The notes beneath the pieces are model-generated. The model was not told the origin of the DNA. It worked only from the letters and a program-made list of their open reading frames with translations, and made no database searches. From Alicycliphilus sp. (lineage in GTDB: Bacteria > Pseudomonadota > Gammaproteobacteria > Burkholderiales > Burkholderiaceae_C), in the NCBI GenBank assembly GCA_018054745.1, contig JAGPIX010000015.1:1-35301 (forward strand): a DNA stretch of 35,301 nucleotides. Direction: 5' to 3'. The position numbers and the translations under genes are program-made. This document shows positions 27,631 through 35,301 of this stretch, piece after piece. How positions within the stretch are numbered: the first letter of the stretch is position 1; each line of letters starts with the position of its first letter.

Positions 27631-28494
27631 TCACAGCTCGTAGAACGCGCGCACGATGGCCCAGGCCTCGGCCGGGTCGTCGCAGTAGTGGAACAGCTTC
27701 AGGTCGCCCTGCGAGATCGTGCCTTGCTCCACCAGGGCGTCGAAGTTGATCAGGCGCTTCCAGAACTCGGAGCCGAACAGCACGATGGGCGCGGCCTTGG
27801 CCTTGCCGGTCTGCACCAGGGTCAGCACCTCGAACAGCTCGTCCAGCGTGCCAAAGCCGCCGGGGAACAGCACCAGGGCCTTGGCGCGCATCATGAAATG
27901 CATCTTGCGCAGCGCGAAGTAGTGGAACTTGAACGACAGCGAGGGCGTGATGTATTTGTTGCCGCTTTGCTCGTGCGGCAGCGTGATGTTCAGGCCGATG
28001 TTGGGCGCGCCGGCCTCGTGCGCGCCGCGGTTGGCCGCCTCCATGATGCCGGGGCCGCCGCCGGTGCAGATGTACAGGCGCTCGGCCGGCGGACGCGTCT
28101 GGCTGTATTCGGCCACATGGCGCGCAAAGCGGCGCGCCTGGTCGTAGTAGTAGGCGTTCTTCACGGCGCGCTCGGCGCGCGCGATGCGCTCGGCATCGCC
28201 GCTGGCCTGGGCCTCGGCCAGCTGCTCGGCCGCGTCCTCGGGCGCAACAAAGCGCGCGCTGCCATACACCACCACCGTGTGTTCAATACCCTGGTCGGCC
28301 TGCTCCAGCTCGGGTTTCAGCAGCTCCAGCTGAAAGCGGATGCCGCGTGTCTCGCGGCGCAGCATGAATTCGGGGTCGGCAAAGGCCAGGCGATAGGAGT
28401 CGGCGTGCAGCGGATTGCCGGCCACGGCGTAGTTGTGCAGCTCGGCCCAGGCGTTGGCCAGGCGGCTGTCTTGAAGGTCGGTGTTGGCTTGCAT
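27631..28494 (-). CDS. LOG-family (lysine decarboxylase-like) nucleotide 5'-monophosphate phosphoribohydrolase
   Basis: 287-residue cytosolic protein of the TIGR00730/LOG family, wrongly named lysine decarboxylase in older records. The nucleotide motif PGGFGTLDELFE is near 205-216, and CTGGGPGIMEAANRGA and TLPHEQ lie upstream. Family enzymes cleave AMP-type or cytokinin riboside monophosphates to base and ribose 5-phosphate. About 100 N-terminal residues precede the core, longer than plant LOG and like the large proteobacterial group. ATG 28494 is chosen; a TTG-started extension to 28596 runs into repeat copy F. No clear SD is visible. Confidence 0.88.
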   Translation of the reverse strand: MQANTDLQDSRLANAWAELHNYAVAGNPLHADSYRLAFADPEFMLRRETRGIRFQLELLKPELEQADQGIEHTVVVYGSARFVAPEDAAEQLAEAQASGDAERIARAERAVKNAYYYDQARRFARHVAEYSQTRPPAERLYICTGGGPGIMEAANRGAHEAGAPNIGLNITLPHEQSGNKYITPSLSFKFHYFALRKMHFMMRAKALVLFPGGFGTLDELFEVLTLVQTGKAKAAPIVLFGSEFWKRLINFDALVEQGTISQGDLKLFHYCDDPAEAWAIVRAFYEL

Positions 28495-28573
28495 GATTCT
28501 TGGTATCGGAAAAAGGGCCGTCGGCTTGAGCGGTGGAGTAGCGTCAGTGGGCGGTTTGATTGTTGGATTAATT

Positions 28574-28610
28574 GGCTTGAAACGCTTATATGGCAAGCGC
28601 TAACAGCTAT
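28574..28610 (+). repeat. Dispersed palindromic repeat, copy F
   Basis: GGCTTGAAACGCTTATATGG then CAAGCGCTAACAGCTAT, one base longer than copy A. It lies between the fluoride channel gene and the LOG-family gene, 13 bases after the fluC stop on the minus strand. Confidence 0.75.
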
Positions 28611-28622
28611 GTAAATGATAGT

Positions 28623-29012
28623 TTAAAACCGGCTTTCAAGGCGCAGCAGCGCCGCGCTTTGCAGTCCGGCCCAGGTCATGCACAGCGAGCCCGCCACATG
28701 CAGGGTAGCCAGGCCCAGGGCCAGCGCCAGGCGCTGCTGCTGCAGCAGGCCCAGCACCTCGGCCGAGAAGGTGGAAAAGGTGGTCAGGGCGCCGAGAAAG
28801 CCGGTCACGAGCAGCAGGCGCCAGGCAGGGTCGAGCTGCGGCAGGGCCTGGAACAGCGCCAGACACAGGCCGATGAGATAGCCGCCAATCAGGTTCGCCG
28901 CCAGCGTGCCCCAGGGCAGCAGCGCACCCTGGGTGTTGAGCCATAGCGACAGCCGCCAGCGCGCCAGGGCGCCGGCGCAGGCGCCGAGGCAGATGGCAAG
29001 AGCGTGCAGCAT
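28623..29012 (-). CDS. fluC: Fluoride channel FluC (CrcB)
   Basis: 129-residue inner-membrane protein with four helices, the normal size of the dual-topology fluoride exporter. [13 protein letters not shown] at the N terminus, [15 protein letters not shown] (about 35-49) with the conserved Asn, and [16 protein letters not shown] (about 71-86) with the Phe-box region are all present. It starts 28 bases after the stop of the M14 carboxypeptidase gene on the same strand. This leaves no room for a crcB-motif riboswitch, so expression probably depends on the upstream transcript. Confidence 0.94.
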   Translation of the reverse strand: MLHALAICLGACAGALARWRLSLWLNTQGALLPWGTLAANLIGGYLIGLCLALFQALPQLDPAWRLLLVTGFLGALTTFSTFSAEVLGLLQQQRLALALGLATLHVAGSLCMTWAGLQSAALLRLESRF

Positions 29013-29040
29013 CGCGGCATTGTAGGCAGGCCGGCGCGCG

Positions 29041-30822
29041 TCACAGCTCGATCTGCTGCCAGGCCTGCACCGCCGCGAGCACGGTGTGCATCTGCACCAG
29101 GTGTGCAAAGCGGAAGGCGTCGCCATGCACGGTTTCGTCGGGGAACTCGGTCACCAGCGTCACTGGCGCGTCGTGCGTGGTCTGTGCCTGCGTGCAGGCG
29201 ATGCCGTCGATGAGCTCGAACGGCATCGGGCCGGCATGCTGCTCGTACAGCGCGCGCTGGCGCGCATTGAATTCGGCCAGGCCCGGCACTGCCTTGAGGC
29301 GCGCGCACACGGCCTCGAGCAGCGTGCGCGCCGGCTGCTGCCAGCCGGCGTGGTAGCGCAGGATCAGGAAGAAGCCCTTGGGACACATCCACTGCTCGAA
29401 GCCGCGCGGCACATAGCCCGACAGCGGGCGCGTCCACTCGTGCGCCGGGTAGCCGTGCAGGTTCACATGCAGCTGCGCGCCCGACAGGGCCAGCGCCTGC
29501 TGGCGTGCCGCGCGCTCGAACAGTGGCGCGCCCTCGCGGTATTCGACATCGTCGCCCAGGGCGGTATAGCGCGCCGCATGGTGCATATGGCCGCTGTGCT
29601 GGCAGCACAGCTCGCGGTGCAGGGCGTAGCCGTCGGGGTTCTCCAGCGCGATGAGCGCGAAATGGGCCCTGCCGTCATGGCGCAGCGTGTCGGCGGCGCG
29701 CAGCGCGCCCACCACGCCCGAGGTCTCGTTGGCATGCTGGCCACCGCTGATGAACACCGGCCGTTGCGTGCCGGCCTGGTAATAGCCCCACACGCTGCGT
29801 CCCTGGCGCGTGGGCGCCTCAAAGCGCTGGCCGGGCCAGCCCTGCAGGATCTGGGCGATATAGGCCGGCGCCGGGGCGCTGCCCAGACTCTCCAGCGCCG
29901 CTGCTGCCGCCTGCGGCAGTTGTGCGGCGGCCAGCGCGTCCTGCGCCTGCGCATCAAAGGGCTGCAGGCTGACCCGCACGCGCGGCGTGGTGGCGCCCAG
30001 GCGTATGTCGGGCACGATCTGGCCGGGCTGCAGCCGCCGGTCGCCCAGCGGGCGGCCGCTGTGCTGCTGGAAGAATTCGAGCAGCGAGAAGTACAAGTCC
30101 TCGTGCAGCGCCTCGGCCGTGCTGATGCTCTCGCCCGCCCAGGCAATGGGCTGCTCGTAGCCGGGCAGGTCGATGCGCAGCTGCAGGCGCTCGAAATACG
30201 GCTCCGCATCCGGCCAGGGATGGGCGCGCACGGCGTGTAGCGCCTGGGCAAAGGCCTGCTCGTAGTCGGTGCTGACGGCGCAGTCCAGCAGGTTGGCCGC
30301 GCCGGCCATGGTGCCCACGCGCAGCCAGCCCGTGGGCGACAGCGCCGGGGCGCCGCTGGCGTCGGCGTGGCGGCGGTTGGGTGCGTGCACGCGTTGCGTC
30401 AGGCGCTTGCCGCCCTGCAGCTCAAGCTCGACGTCGTAGTGCAGCAGGGCGTCGGCGCGTGGCTCCAGCGTCAGCCCGCCTTCGGGCAGCAGGGCGGCGA
30501 GCGGGTAGGCCTCCAGCCTGAAGCGCTGCGCTGGGCCGATCTGCGGCACCGGGTAGCGCACATGGGCCGCCACCAGCTGCGCGCGGCCGACGTTGTCGAT
30601 GAAATGCTGCACCAGCGGCTTGTAGGCGCTGTGAAAGCGCGCCTGCACGCCCACGGCCGCCAGCCGCTGCTCGGCCGCGCGGCGCTCGGCCTGGCCCTCG
30701 AACAGCCAGCCCTCGACATGCCGGCCGCGCCATTGCGGCTGTGAGAAGCGGCGCAGCCACAGATCCAGGGTGCGGTCTAGGTTCAGGTCGAGCAGCGTGG
30801 TGCCGGTGTCGGTATCGGTCAT
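29041..30822 (-). CDS. M14-family zinc carboxypeptidase with a long N-terminal region
   Basis: 593-residue protein without a signal peptide. The C-terminal half holds an M14 peptidase core: the zinc motif HxxE as His363-Ala-Asn-Glu366 in [12 protein letters not shown], then [14 protein letters not shown], and a later His in [13 protein letters not shown] for the third ligand. A late Glu is in LVTEFPDE. The first 330 residues do not match a domain I know. Substrate is open; M14 members cut C-terminal amino acids or peptidoglycan-type amide bonds. ATG 30822 is used over a TTG at 30843; neither has an SD. It heads the minus-strand run towards fluC. Confidence 0.8.
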   Translation of the reverse strand: MTDTDTGTTLLDLNLDRTLDLWLRRFSQPQWRGRHVEGWLFEGQAERRAAEQRLAAVGVQARFHSAYKPLVQHFIDNVGRAQLVAAHVRYPVPQIGPAQRFRLEAYPLAALLPEGGLTLEPRADALLHYDVELELQGGKRLTQRVHAPNRRHADASGAPALSPTGWLRVGTMAGAANLLDCAVSTDYEQAFAQALHAVRAHPWPDAEPYFERLQLRIDLPGYEQPIAWAGESISTAEALHEDLYFSLLEFFQQHSGRPLGDRRLQPGQIVPDIRLGATTPRVRVSLQPFDAQAQDALAAAQLPQAAAAALESLGSAPAPAYIAQILQGWPGQRFEAPTRQGRSVWGYYQAGTQRPVFISGGQHANETSGVVGALRAADTLRHDGRAHFALIALENPDGYALHRELCCQHSGHMHHAARYTALGDDVEYREGAPLFERAARQQALALSGAQLHVNLHGYPAHEWTRPLSGYVPRGFEQWMCPKGFFLILRYHAGWQQPARTLLEAVCARLKAVPGLAEFNARQRALYEQHAGPMPFELIDGIACTQAQTTHDAPVTLVTEFPDETVHGDAFRFAHLVQMHTVLAAVQAWQQIEL

Positions 30823-30879
30823 GGCGGTGGGGGTGAATGGCAAGGGGGCTGTGCGGCCGGCATGTCATTATCTGCAGGT

Positions 30880-30923
30880 CATGACCCGGCCGGGCCATGC
30901 GGCGCGGATCGTGCAGATCCGCG
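30880..30923. promoter_or_regulatory. Two adjacent palindromes in the divergent M14-SDR control region
   Basis: First, CATG-A-CCCGG / CCGGG-C-CATG at 30880-30899 (one mismatched pair). Second, CGCGGATC-GTGCA-GATCCGCG at 30903-30923, a perfect 8-bp dyad. Both lie between the divergent starts at 30822 and 31015 and have operator-like size. No regulator gene is adjacent. Confidence 0.5.
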
Positions 30924-30940
30924 GGAATGTGAGTAAAAAA

Positions 30941-30977
30941 GGCCTCCAGCGCTTGTGTAGCAAGCGCAGGGTGCTCT
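30941..30977 (+). repeat. Dispersed palindromic repeat, copy G (degenerate)
   Basis: GGCCTCCAGCGCTTGTGTAG then CAAGCGCAGGGTGCTCT. The AGCGCTTG / CAAGCGC dyad is kept but the outer bases have drifted. It is part of the leader of the SDR gene at 31015. Confidence 0.55.
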
Positions 30978-31014
30978 GGTTTTTATACTTTTCCTTTCTC
31001 TGGAGATGATTGCT

Positions 31015-31938
31015 ATGACCCTCGACTTCCAAGGCCGCGTGGCCATCGTGACGGGCGCCGGTGGTGGCCTGGGGCGCCAGCATGCGCTGGCGCTGGCGGC
31101 GCGCGGCGCCAGGGTGCTGGTCAACGACCTGGGTGGCGCCGTGGACGGCAGCGGTGGCAGCGTGGGCGCGGCGCAGGCCGTGGCCGACGAGATCCGCGCC
31201 GCCGGCGGCCAGGCGCTGGCCAATGGCGCCTCGGTGACCGACTTTGCCGCCGTGCAGGCCATGGTGCAGCAGGCGCAGGACGCCTGGGGGCGCGTGGACA
31301 TCCTGGTCAACAACGCCGGCATCCTGCGTGACAAGAGCTTTGCCAAGATGGACATGGCCGACTTCGCCCTGGTGGTGCAGGTGCACCTGATGGGCGCGGC
31401 GCATTGCTGCAAGGCCGTGTGGCCGCTGATGCAGGCGCAGAACTATGGGCGCATCGTCATGACCACCTCCTCCACCGGCCTGTACGGCAACTTTGGCCAG
31501 GCCAACTACGGCGCGGCCAAGCTGGCCCAGGCGGGGCTGATGCAGACCCTGGCCATCGAGGGCGCCAAGTACGGCATCCATGTGAACGCGCTGGCGCCCA
31601 CGGCCGCCACGCGCATGACCGCGGGCCTGCTGCCCGACGAGGTCATGGCCGCCATCCGGCCCGAGGCCGTGGTGCCGGCCATGCTGGTGCTGGCGCACGA
31701 GAGCGCGCCCACGCGCACCATCCTGTGCGCCGGCGCGGGCACCTTCGAGGCCGCGCATATCACCCTGACCCAGGGCCTGTACCTGGGCGTGGGTGACGAC
31801 GTACCCGAACAACTGGCCGCCCGCCTGGCCGAGGTCTGCGAGCGCCACGGTGAGCAGGTGCCCGCCAGCGGCGCCGCCCAGGGCCAGAACGAGATCCGCC
31901 TGGCCATGGCGGCGGCAGAGGCCGGGGTAAGCGCGTAG
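31015..31938 (+). CDS. SDR-family oxidoreductase (3-hydroxyacyl-CoA dehydrogenase-like, HSD17B4 type)
   Basis: 307-residue short-chain dehydrogenase. Residues 5-25 (FQGRVAIVTGAGGGLGRQHAL) and VNDLGGAVDGSGGS mark the group related to the dehydrogenase domain of peroxisomal multifunctional enzyme 2. LVNNAGILRDKSFAKM follows, with the active-site Ser, Tyr and Lys in TSSTGLYGNFGQANYGAAK. An extra C-terminal segment (about 250-307) exceeds the classical 250-residue length. ATG 31015 has GGAG nine bases upstream; ATG 31006 overlaps that signal and is rejected. The pathway is probably fatty acid or steroid-like acyl-CoA oxidation. Confidence 0.85.
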   Translation: MTLDFQGRVAIVTGAGGGLGRQHALALAARGARVLVNDLGGAVDGSGGSVGAAQAVADEIRAAGGQALANGASVTDFAAVQAMVQQAQDAWGRVDILVNNAGILRDKSFAKMDMADFALVVQVHLMGAAHCCKAVWPLMQAQNYGRIVMTTSSTGLYGNFGQANYGAAKLAQAGLMQTLAIEGAKYGIHVNALAPTAATRMTAGLLPDEVMAAIRPEAVVPAMLVLAHESAPTRTILCAGAGTFEAAHITLTQGLYLGVGDDVPEQLAARLAEVCERHGEQVPASGAAQGQNEIRLAMAAAEAGVSA

Positions 31939-31944
31939 GCCTTG

Positions 31945-32103
31945 TACAGCAACACGGAAATATCGAAACATGAAAGCGCGCCTTCGCCCCCATGGCGGCG
32001 TTGCAAATCCTCGCGATAGCTACGGCTATCGCTGCGGTTTGCGCCTTGCCCTGGGCGCGAATCCATCACTTTCATCTTGTTCCGATACCTCCGTGTCGCT
32101 GTA
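31945..32103. repeat. 159-bp nested palindromic element upstream of gshA
   Basis: The outer arms 31945-31976 (from TACAGCAACACGGAAATATC to TGAAAG) and 32069-32103 (CTTTCAT to GTGTCGCTGTA) are inverted repeats with few mismatches and a short indel. Inside them GCAAATCCTCGCGATAGC and GCTATCGCTGCGGTTTGC pair around a central TACG at 32021-32024. The element has no transposase and ends in TACAGC / GCTGTA. It fills most of the gap between the SDR gene and gshA. A frame reading through it on the minus strand is not a gene. A MITE-like or REP-like family is likely. Confidence 0.8.
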
Positions 32104-32205
32104 CTAGTGCCCATGCTGGGCCGTGGCGCTTGGCGGTCCTGTCAGGCAGGCGCGGGCCCGGCGTGCTAAGTTCCGGCCCCTCGCAGAAAAAAGCAACAGC
32201 ACACA

Positions 32206-33735
32206 ATGAACAATTGGCAACAGCGAATCGCAGCCCTGCCGGCCGAGCGCCTAGCGGGTATGCGCCGCGGCATAGAAAAAGAGGGGCTGCGCGTGCTGCC
32301 GGAGGGCGGTCTGGCACTCACGCCGCACCCGCAGGCGCTGGGCTCGGCCCTGACGCACGCCAGCATCACCACCGACTACAGCGAGTCGCAGATCGAGCTC
32401 ATCACTGGCGCGCACCAAAGCGTCTCTGGCTGCCTGGACGAGCTGATCCACATCCACCAATATGTGCTGCGCACGCTGGCCGGCGCGGGTGGCGAGATGC
32501 TCTGGGTCTCCAGCATGCCCTGCGGCCTGCCCACGGACGAGACCATCCCCATAGGCCGCTATGGCAACTCGCATATCGGCCGCGCCAAGAGCATCTACCG
32601 CATGGGCCTGGCGCACCGCTACGGGCGGCGCATGCAGACGATTTCGGGCATCCACTACAACTGGTCGCTGCCGGGCGTGACGAGCGAGGAATACTTTGCG
32701 CTGATCCGCAACTTCCGCCGCCACGCCTTCGTGCTGCTCTACCTGTTTGGCGCCTCGCCCGCGCTGTGCCCCTGCTTTGTCGAGGGGCGCGCGCACAGCC
32801 TGCAGCCCATGGGCGACGGCAGCCAGGCCCTGCACCTGCCGCATGCCACCTCGCTGCGCATGGGCCGCCTGGGCTACCAGAGCGACGCCCAGGCCAGCCT
32901 GGCCGTGAGCTACAACGGCCTGTCGGGCTATGCCGACTCGCTGTACGAGGCGCTCACGCGGCCGTACCCGGCCTATGAGGCGATCGGCATACGCAACATC
33001 GGTGGCGACTACAACCAGCTGGGCACCAGCCTGCTGCAGATCGAGAACGAGTTCTACGGCACCATCCGCCCCAAGCGCACCGTGCAGCGCGGCGAGCGCC
33101 CGCTGCATGCGCTGCGCGAGCGCGGCGTGGAATATGTCGAGGTGCGGCTGATGGACCTGGATCCGTTCGAGAACGTGGGCATCACCGCCCCCACCATGCG
33201 CCTGCTGGACATATTCTTGCTGCACTGCCTGCTGTCCGACAGTCCGCCGGACACGCCGCAGGAGATTGCCGAGATCAAGCACAACCAGCACCAGACGGCG
33301 GAGCGCGGGCGCGAACCGGGCCTGCAGCTGCTGCGTGCGGGCCAGGCGGTGCCGCTGGCCGACTGGGCCGCGCAGCTGCTGGGCGAATGCACCCCCATCG
33401 CCACGGCGCTGGATGCCGCCCAGGGCGGCGGCGACTACGCCGCCGCGCTGCAGCAGGCCCAGGCCCGGCTGGCCGACAGCAGCCTGACCCCGTCGGCACG
33501 GGTGCTGGCCGCCATGCGGGGCCAGCATGGCTGCAGCTACGAGGCGTTTTCCTTTGCGCAATCGCAGCAGGCGCGCGAGCGGCTACTGGCCCTGCCCTGG
33601 GACGCGGCGCAGCAGCAGCACTACGAAGCCCTGGCCGCGCAGTCCCTGGCGGCGCAAAAGGCCATCGAGGATGCGGACACCCTGCCGTTCGAGGACTGGC
33701 GCCAGCAGTACATGGATCCGCGCCAGCTCGGCTGA
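32206..33735 (+). CDS. gshA: Glutamate-cysteine ligase GshA (E. coli type)
   Basis: 509-residue ATP-dependent enzyme making gamma-glutamylcysteine, the first step of glutathione synthesis. The class I (E. coli) form is recognised by MRRGIEKEGLRV, TDYSESQIELITGAH, MPCGLPTDETIPIGRYGNSHIGR, MQTISGIHYNWSLP and EVRLMDLDPFENVGI. Length is close to the E. coli 518. There is no good SD before ATG 32206, and the 267-base upstream gap is largely the palindromic element, so expression may depend on the 100 bases after it. Confidence 0.95.
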   Translation: MNNWQQRIAALPAERLAGMRRGIEKEGLRVLPEGGLALTPHPQALGSALTHASITTDYSESQIELITGAHQSVSGCLDELIHIHQYVLRTLAGAGGEMLWVSSMPCGLPTDETIPIGRYGNSHIGRAKSIYRMGLAHRYGRRMQTISGIHYNWSLPGVTSEEYFALIRNFRRHAFVLLYLFGASPALCPCFVEGRAHSLQPMGDGSQALHLPHATSLRMGRLGYQSDAQASLAVSYNGLSGYADSLYEALTRPYPAYEAIGIRNIGGDYNQLGTSLLQIENEFYGTIRPKRTVQRGERPLHALRERGVEYVEVRLMDLDPFENVGITAPTMRLLDIFLLHCLLSDSPPDTPQEIAEIKHNQHQTAERGREPGLQLLRAGQAVPLADWAAQLLGECTPIATALDAAQGGGDYAAALQQAQARLADSSLTPSARVLAAMRGQHGCSYEAFSFAQSQQARERLLALPWDAAQQQHYEALAAQSLAAQKAIEDADTLPFEDWRQQYMDPRQLG

Positions 33736-33772
33736 ACCTGGCTGAGCCCATTCGGTCGTAGGATGGGGCGCC

Positions 33773-35301
33773 ATGACCATGCCCCTTGAGATCCGGCTGC
33801 GCGGCGCCCTGCGGGTGCTGCTGTCGCATTACGTCGCCAATGGCGTGGCCGGTGCGCTCGGGCTGCTGCTCATTTCCTCGCTGGTGCATGTGCTGCTGGG
33901 CAGCGCGGCGGGGTCGGCGGCGGCGGTGGGGGCCATCGTCGCCATTCCGCCCGACATTCCAGCGCCGCGGCGCGGCAAGTTCCTGCACATGCTGCCCGCG
34001 CCGCTGCTGGCGCTGCCGCTGTTCTTTGTCGTGCAGCTGCTGCACGAGCAGCCCTGGTTGCTGGGTCTGCTCATCGTGCCGGCGAGTTTTTTTGCCTTCC
34101 TGGCCATGGCCTGGGGCAAGCGCGGCGCGCCCGTGGCCATCGCCGCCGTGCTGGCGCTGGTGTTCTCCATGGCCGTGCCGGTGCACACCGGGGCCGAGGG
34201 CTGGCGCGCGGCCCTCACCACCAGCTTTTACTTTGGCCTGGGCTCGCTGCTGTTCGTTCCCTGGTCGGTGCTGGTCAACCGGCTGCTCAATGGCCGCTAC
34301 CGCGCGCAGGTGCTGGCCGATGTGCTGCTCTCGCAGGCCGCTCTGATGCGGCTGCAGGCGCTGCAGTTCACGCCCGTGCTGGCCCTGGGCGAGCGCGCCA
34401 ACCCGCTCATGGGCCAGCTCTTGCTGCGCCAGGCGACGCTGGCCGATCAGCTGCAGTCGGCGCGCGACATCGTGCTGGAGTCGCCCGGAAGCGCGCGCCA
34501 GCAGCGGCTGGCCGGCATGCTGCTGTGCGCGCTGGAGATGCGCGACCATCTGCTGGCCAGCGCGCTGGATCTGGAGGAACTGCGCCGGCAGCCCGAGCAG
34601 GCCGGGGCGCTGACACGCCAGCATGGCGTGCTGCTGGCGCTGGCCGCGCAGATGGAGCAGCTGGCCGATGCCCTGCTGCGCGGGCAGGTGCCGGCGGCTT
34701 TTGAGGATCTGCGCGCGCAACTGCAGCTGGCGGTGCCGCAGGACGAGACCGGCTTTACCCCCGCGCGGCTGGCGCAGGCGCTGTCGCACCGCATAGGCCA
34801 TATCCATGACGAGGTGGCGCGCCTGGTCGCCCTGGCGCGCGGCGAGGCCGCGCCCGACCTGGCCCTGGTGCGCGTGAGCTGGCAGATGTTCGTCAGCCCC
34901 ACGGGCTGGGGCTGGCGGCCATTGCTGGGCCTGTGGCGCTGGAGCGCGGCGCCGCTGCGCCACGCCATGCGCGCGGCCCTGGCCATCGGCGTGGGCTATG
35001 CGCTGTCGCAGCTGCTGCCCTGGCGCGAGCATGCCTACTGGATCGTGCTGACCATCGTCGTCGTGCTGCGCGGCAGCCTGGCGCAGACGCTGGAGCGGCG
35101 CAACGAGCGCGTGGCCGGCACGCTGCTGGGCTGCATGCTGGCCTCGATCGTGTTGCTGGCCAACCTGCCGCACTGGGCGCTGCTGGCCTGTGTGACCCTG
35201 GCCCAGGCCGTGGCCCATGCCTTCACGCTGCGCCGCTACCTGTTCACGGCCGTGGCGGCCACCGTGCTCGGACTGGTGCAGGCGCATCTGCTGGGCGCGG
35301 G
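33773..35301 (+). CDS. FUSC/YccS-family membrane protein, possible aromatic acid exporter (partial)
   Basis: Open frame from ATG 33773 to the window edge (about 509 codons, no stop). About six N-terminal hydrophobic segments (roughly residues 16-165) include ANGVAGALGLLLISSLVHVLLG. A soluble helical middle (about 180-395) comes next, then a second hydrophobic block begins at about 400 with ALAIGVGYALSQLLPW and HAYWIVLTIVVVLRGSL, the FUSC-type signature, followed by RRNERVAGTLLGC. The two-block layout matches YccS/AaeB-like proteins. Substrate is unknown. ATG 33779 is a close alternative start. It follows gshA by 37 bases on the same strand. Confidence 0.85.
   Translation, partial: MTMPLEIRLRGALRVLLSHYVANGVAGALGLLLISSLVHVLLGSAAGSAAAVGAIVAIPPDIPAPRRGKFLHMLPAPLLALPLFFVVQLLHEQPWLLGLLIVPASFFAFLAMAWGKRGAPVAIAAVLALVFSMAVPVHTGAEGWRAALTTSFYFGLGSLLFVPWSVLVNRLLNGRYRAQVLADVLLSQAALMRLQALQFTPVLALGERANPLMGQLLLRQATLADQLQSARDIVLESPGSARQQRLAGMLLCALEMRDHLLASALDLEELRRQPEQAGALTRQHGVLLALAAQMEQLADALLRGQVPAAFEDLRAQLQLAVPQDETGFTPARLAQALSHRIGHIHDEVARLVALARGEAAPDLALVRVSWQMFVSPTGWGWRPLLGLWRWSAAPLRHAMRAALAIGVGYALSQLLPWREHAYWIVLTIVVVLRGSLAQTLERRNERVAGTLLGCMLASIVLLANLPHWALLACVTLAQAVAHAFTLRRYLFTAVAATVLGLVQAHLLGA

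Noticed and set aside
28495..28596. N-terminal extension of the LOG-family gene
   Set aside because: It starts with TTG inside repeat copy F and encodes a Pro/Lys-rich stretch with no family similarity.
29013..29040. Possible fluoride riboswitch before fluC
   Set aside because: Only 28 bases separate fluC from the upstream stop codon, too short for a crcB-motif aptamer.
31506..32114. Minus-strand frame containing SDSRSYREDLQRRHGGEG
   Set aside because: It is a read-through of the palindromic element and the antisense of the SDR gene; no coding evidence.

Overview
The window is GC-rich chromosomal DNA from a betaproteobacterium, most likely Burkholderiales, family Comamonadaceae (Acidovorax/Alicycliphilus-like). 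The evidence is the folC-dedD-cvpA-purF-metZ-gltX order, a phasin gene, the E. coli-type argG, and a short dispersed palindromic repeat found between genes. Family placement is an inference from gene content. I see no phage, transposase, plasmid or CRISPR signals. Nearly everything is housekeeping, and the novelty lies in RNA structures, operators and repeats.

Layout. 1-84: the last codons of a probable ABC-transporter ATPase. 151-2438 (+): Tas-like aldo/keto reductase, YbaK-type deacylase and plsY. 2453-4615 (-): a tight three-gene unit of yajQ, a secreted retropepsin-like protease and a degenerate HD-GYP-like protein. 4684-5772 (+): murB. 5880-6245 (-): a small SPW-repeat membrane protein. 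6340-7781 (+): a promoter and a preQ1-I-type riboswitch, then yhhQ and queC, a queuosine-precursor uptake and synthesis pair. 7870-10873 (-): argG, ppnP, a glycine-zipper protein and a YffB/ArsC-like protein.

10922-17948 (+): the folC-dedD-cvpA-purF-metZ-gltX run, followed by two tandem Ala-Glu-Asp tRNA cassettes (18010-18618). 18739-21494 (-): an acyl-CoA-type SDR behind a perfect dyad operator, a solitary iron-binding FbpA behind a Fur-like box, and a phasin behind TGCA-type dyads. 21717-27598 (+): thioesterase, pncB, NhaD-like antiporter, D-2-hydroxyacid dehydrogenase and rmuC. 27631-30822 (-): LOG-family protein, fluoride channel and M14 carboxypeptidase. 31015-35301 (+): a second SDR, a 159-bp near-perfect palindromic element, gshA, and a FUSC-family exporter running off the window end.

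Themes. Several genes serve nucleotide and modified-base metabolism (queC, yhhQ, purF, ppnP, pncB, LOG). Others serve translation (gltX, the tRNAs, YbaK), storage polymer and acyl-CoA metabolism (phasin, two SDRs, thioesterase), and envelope biogenesis (murB, plsY, SPOR protein, glycine-zipper protein). At least seven copies of one 36-37 bp palindromic repeat lie between genes.
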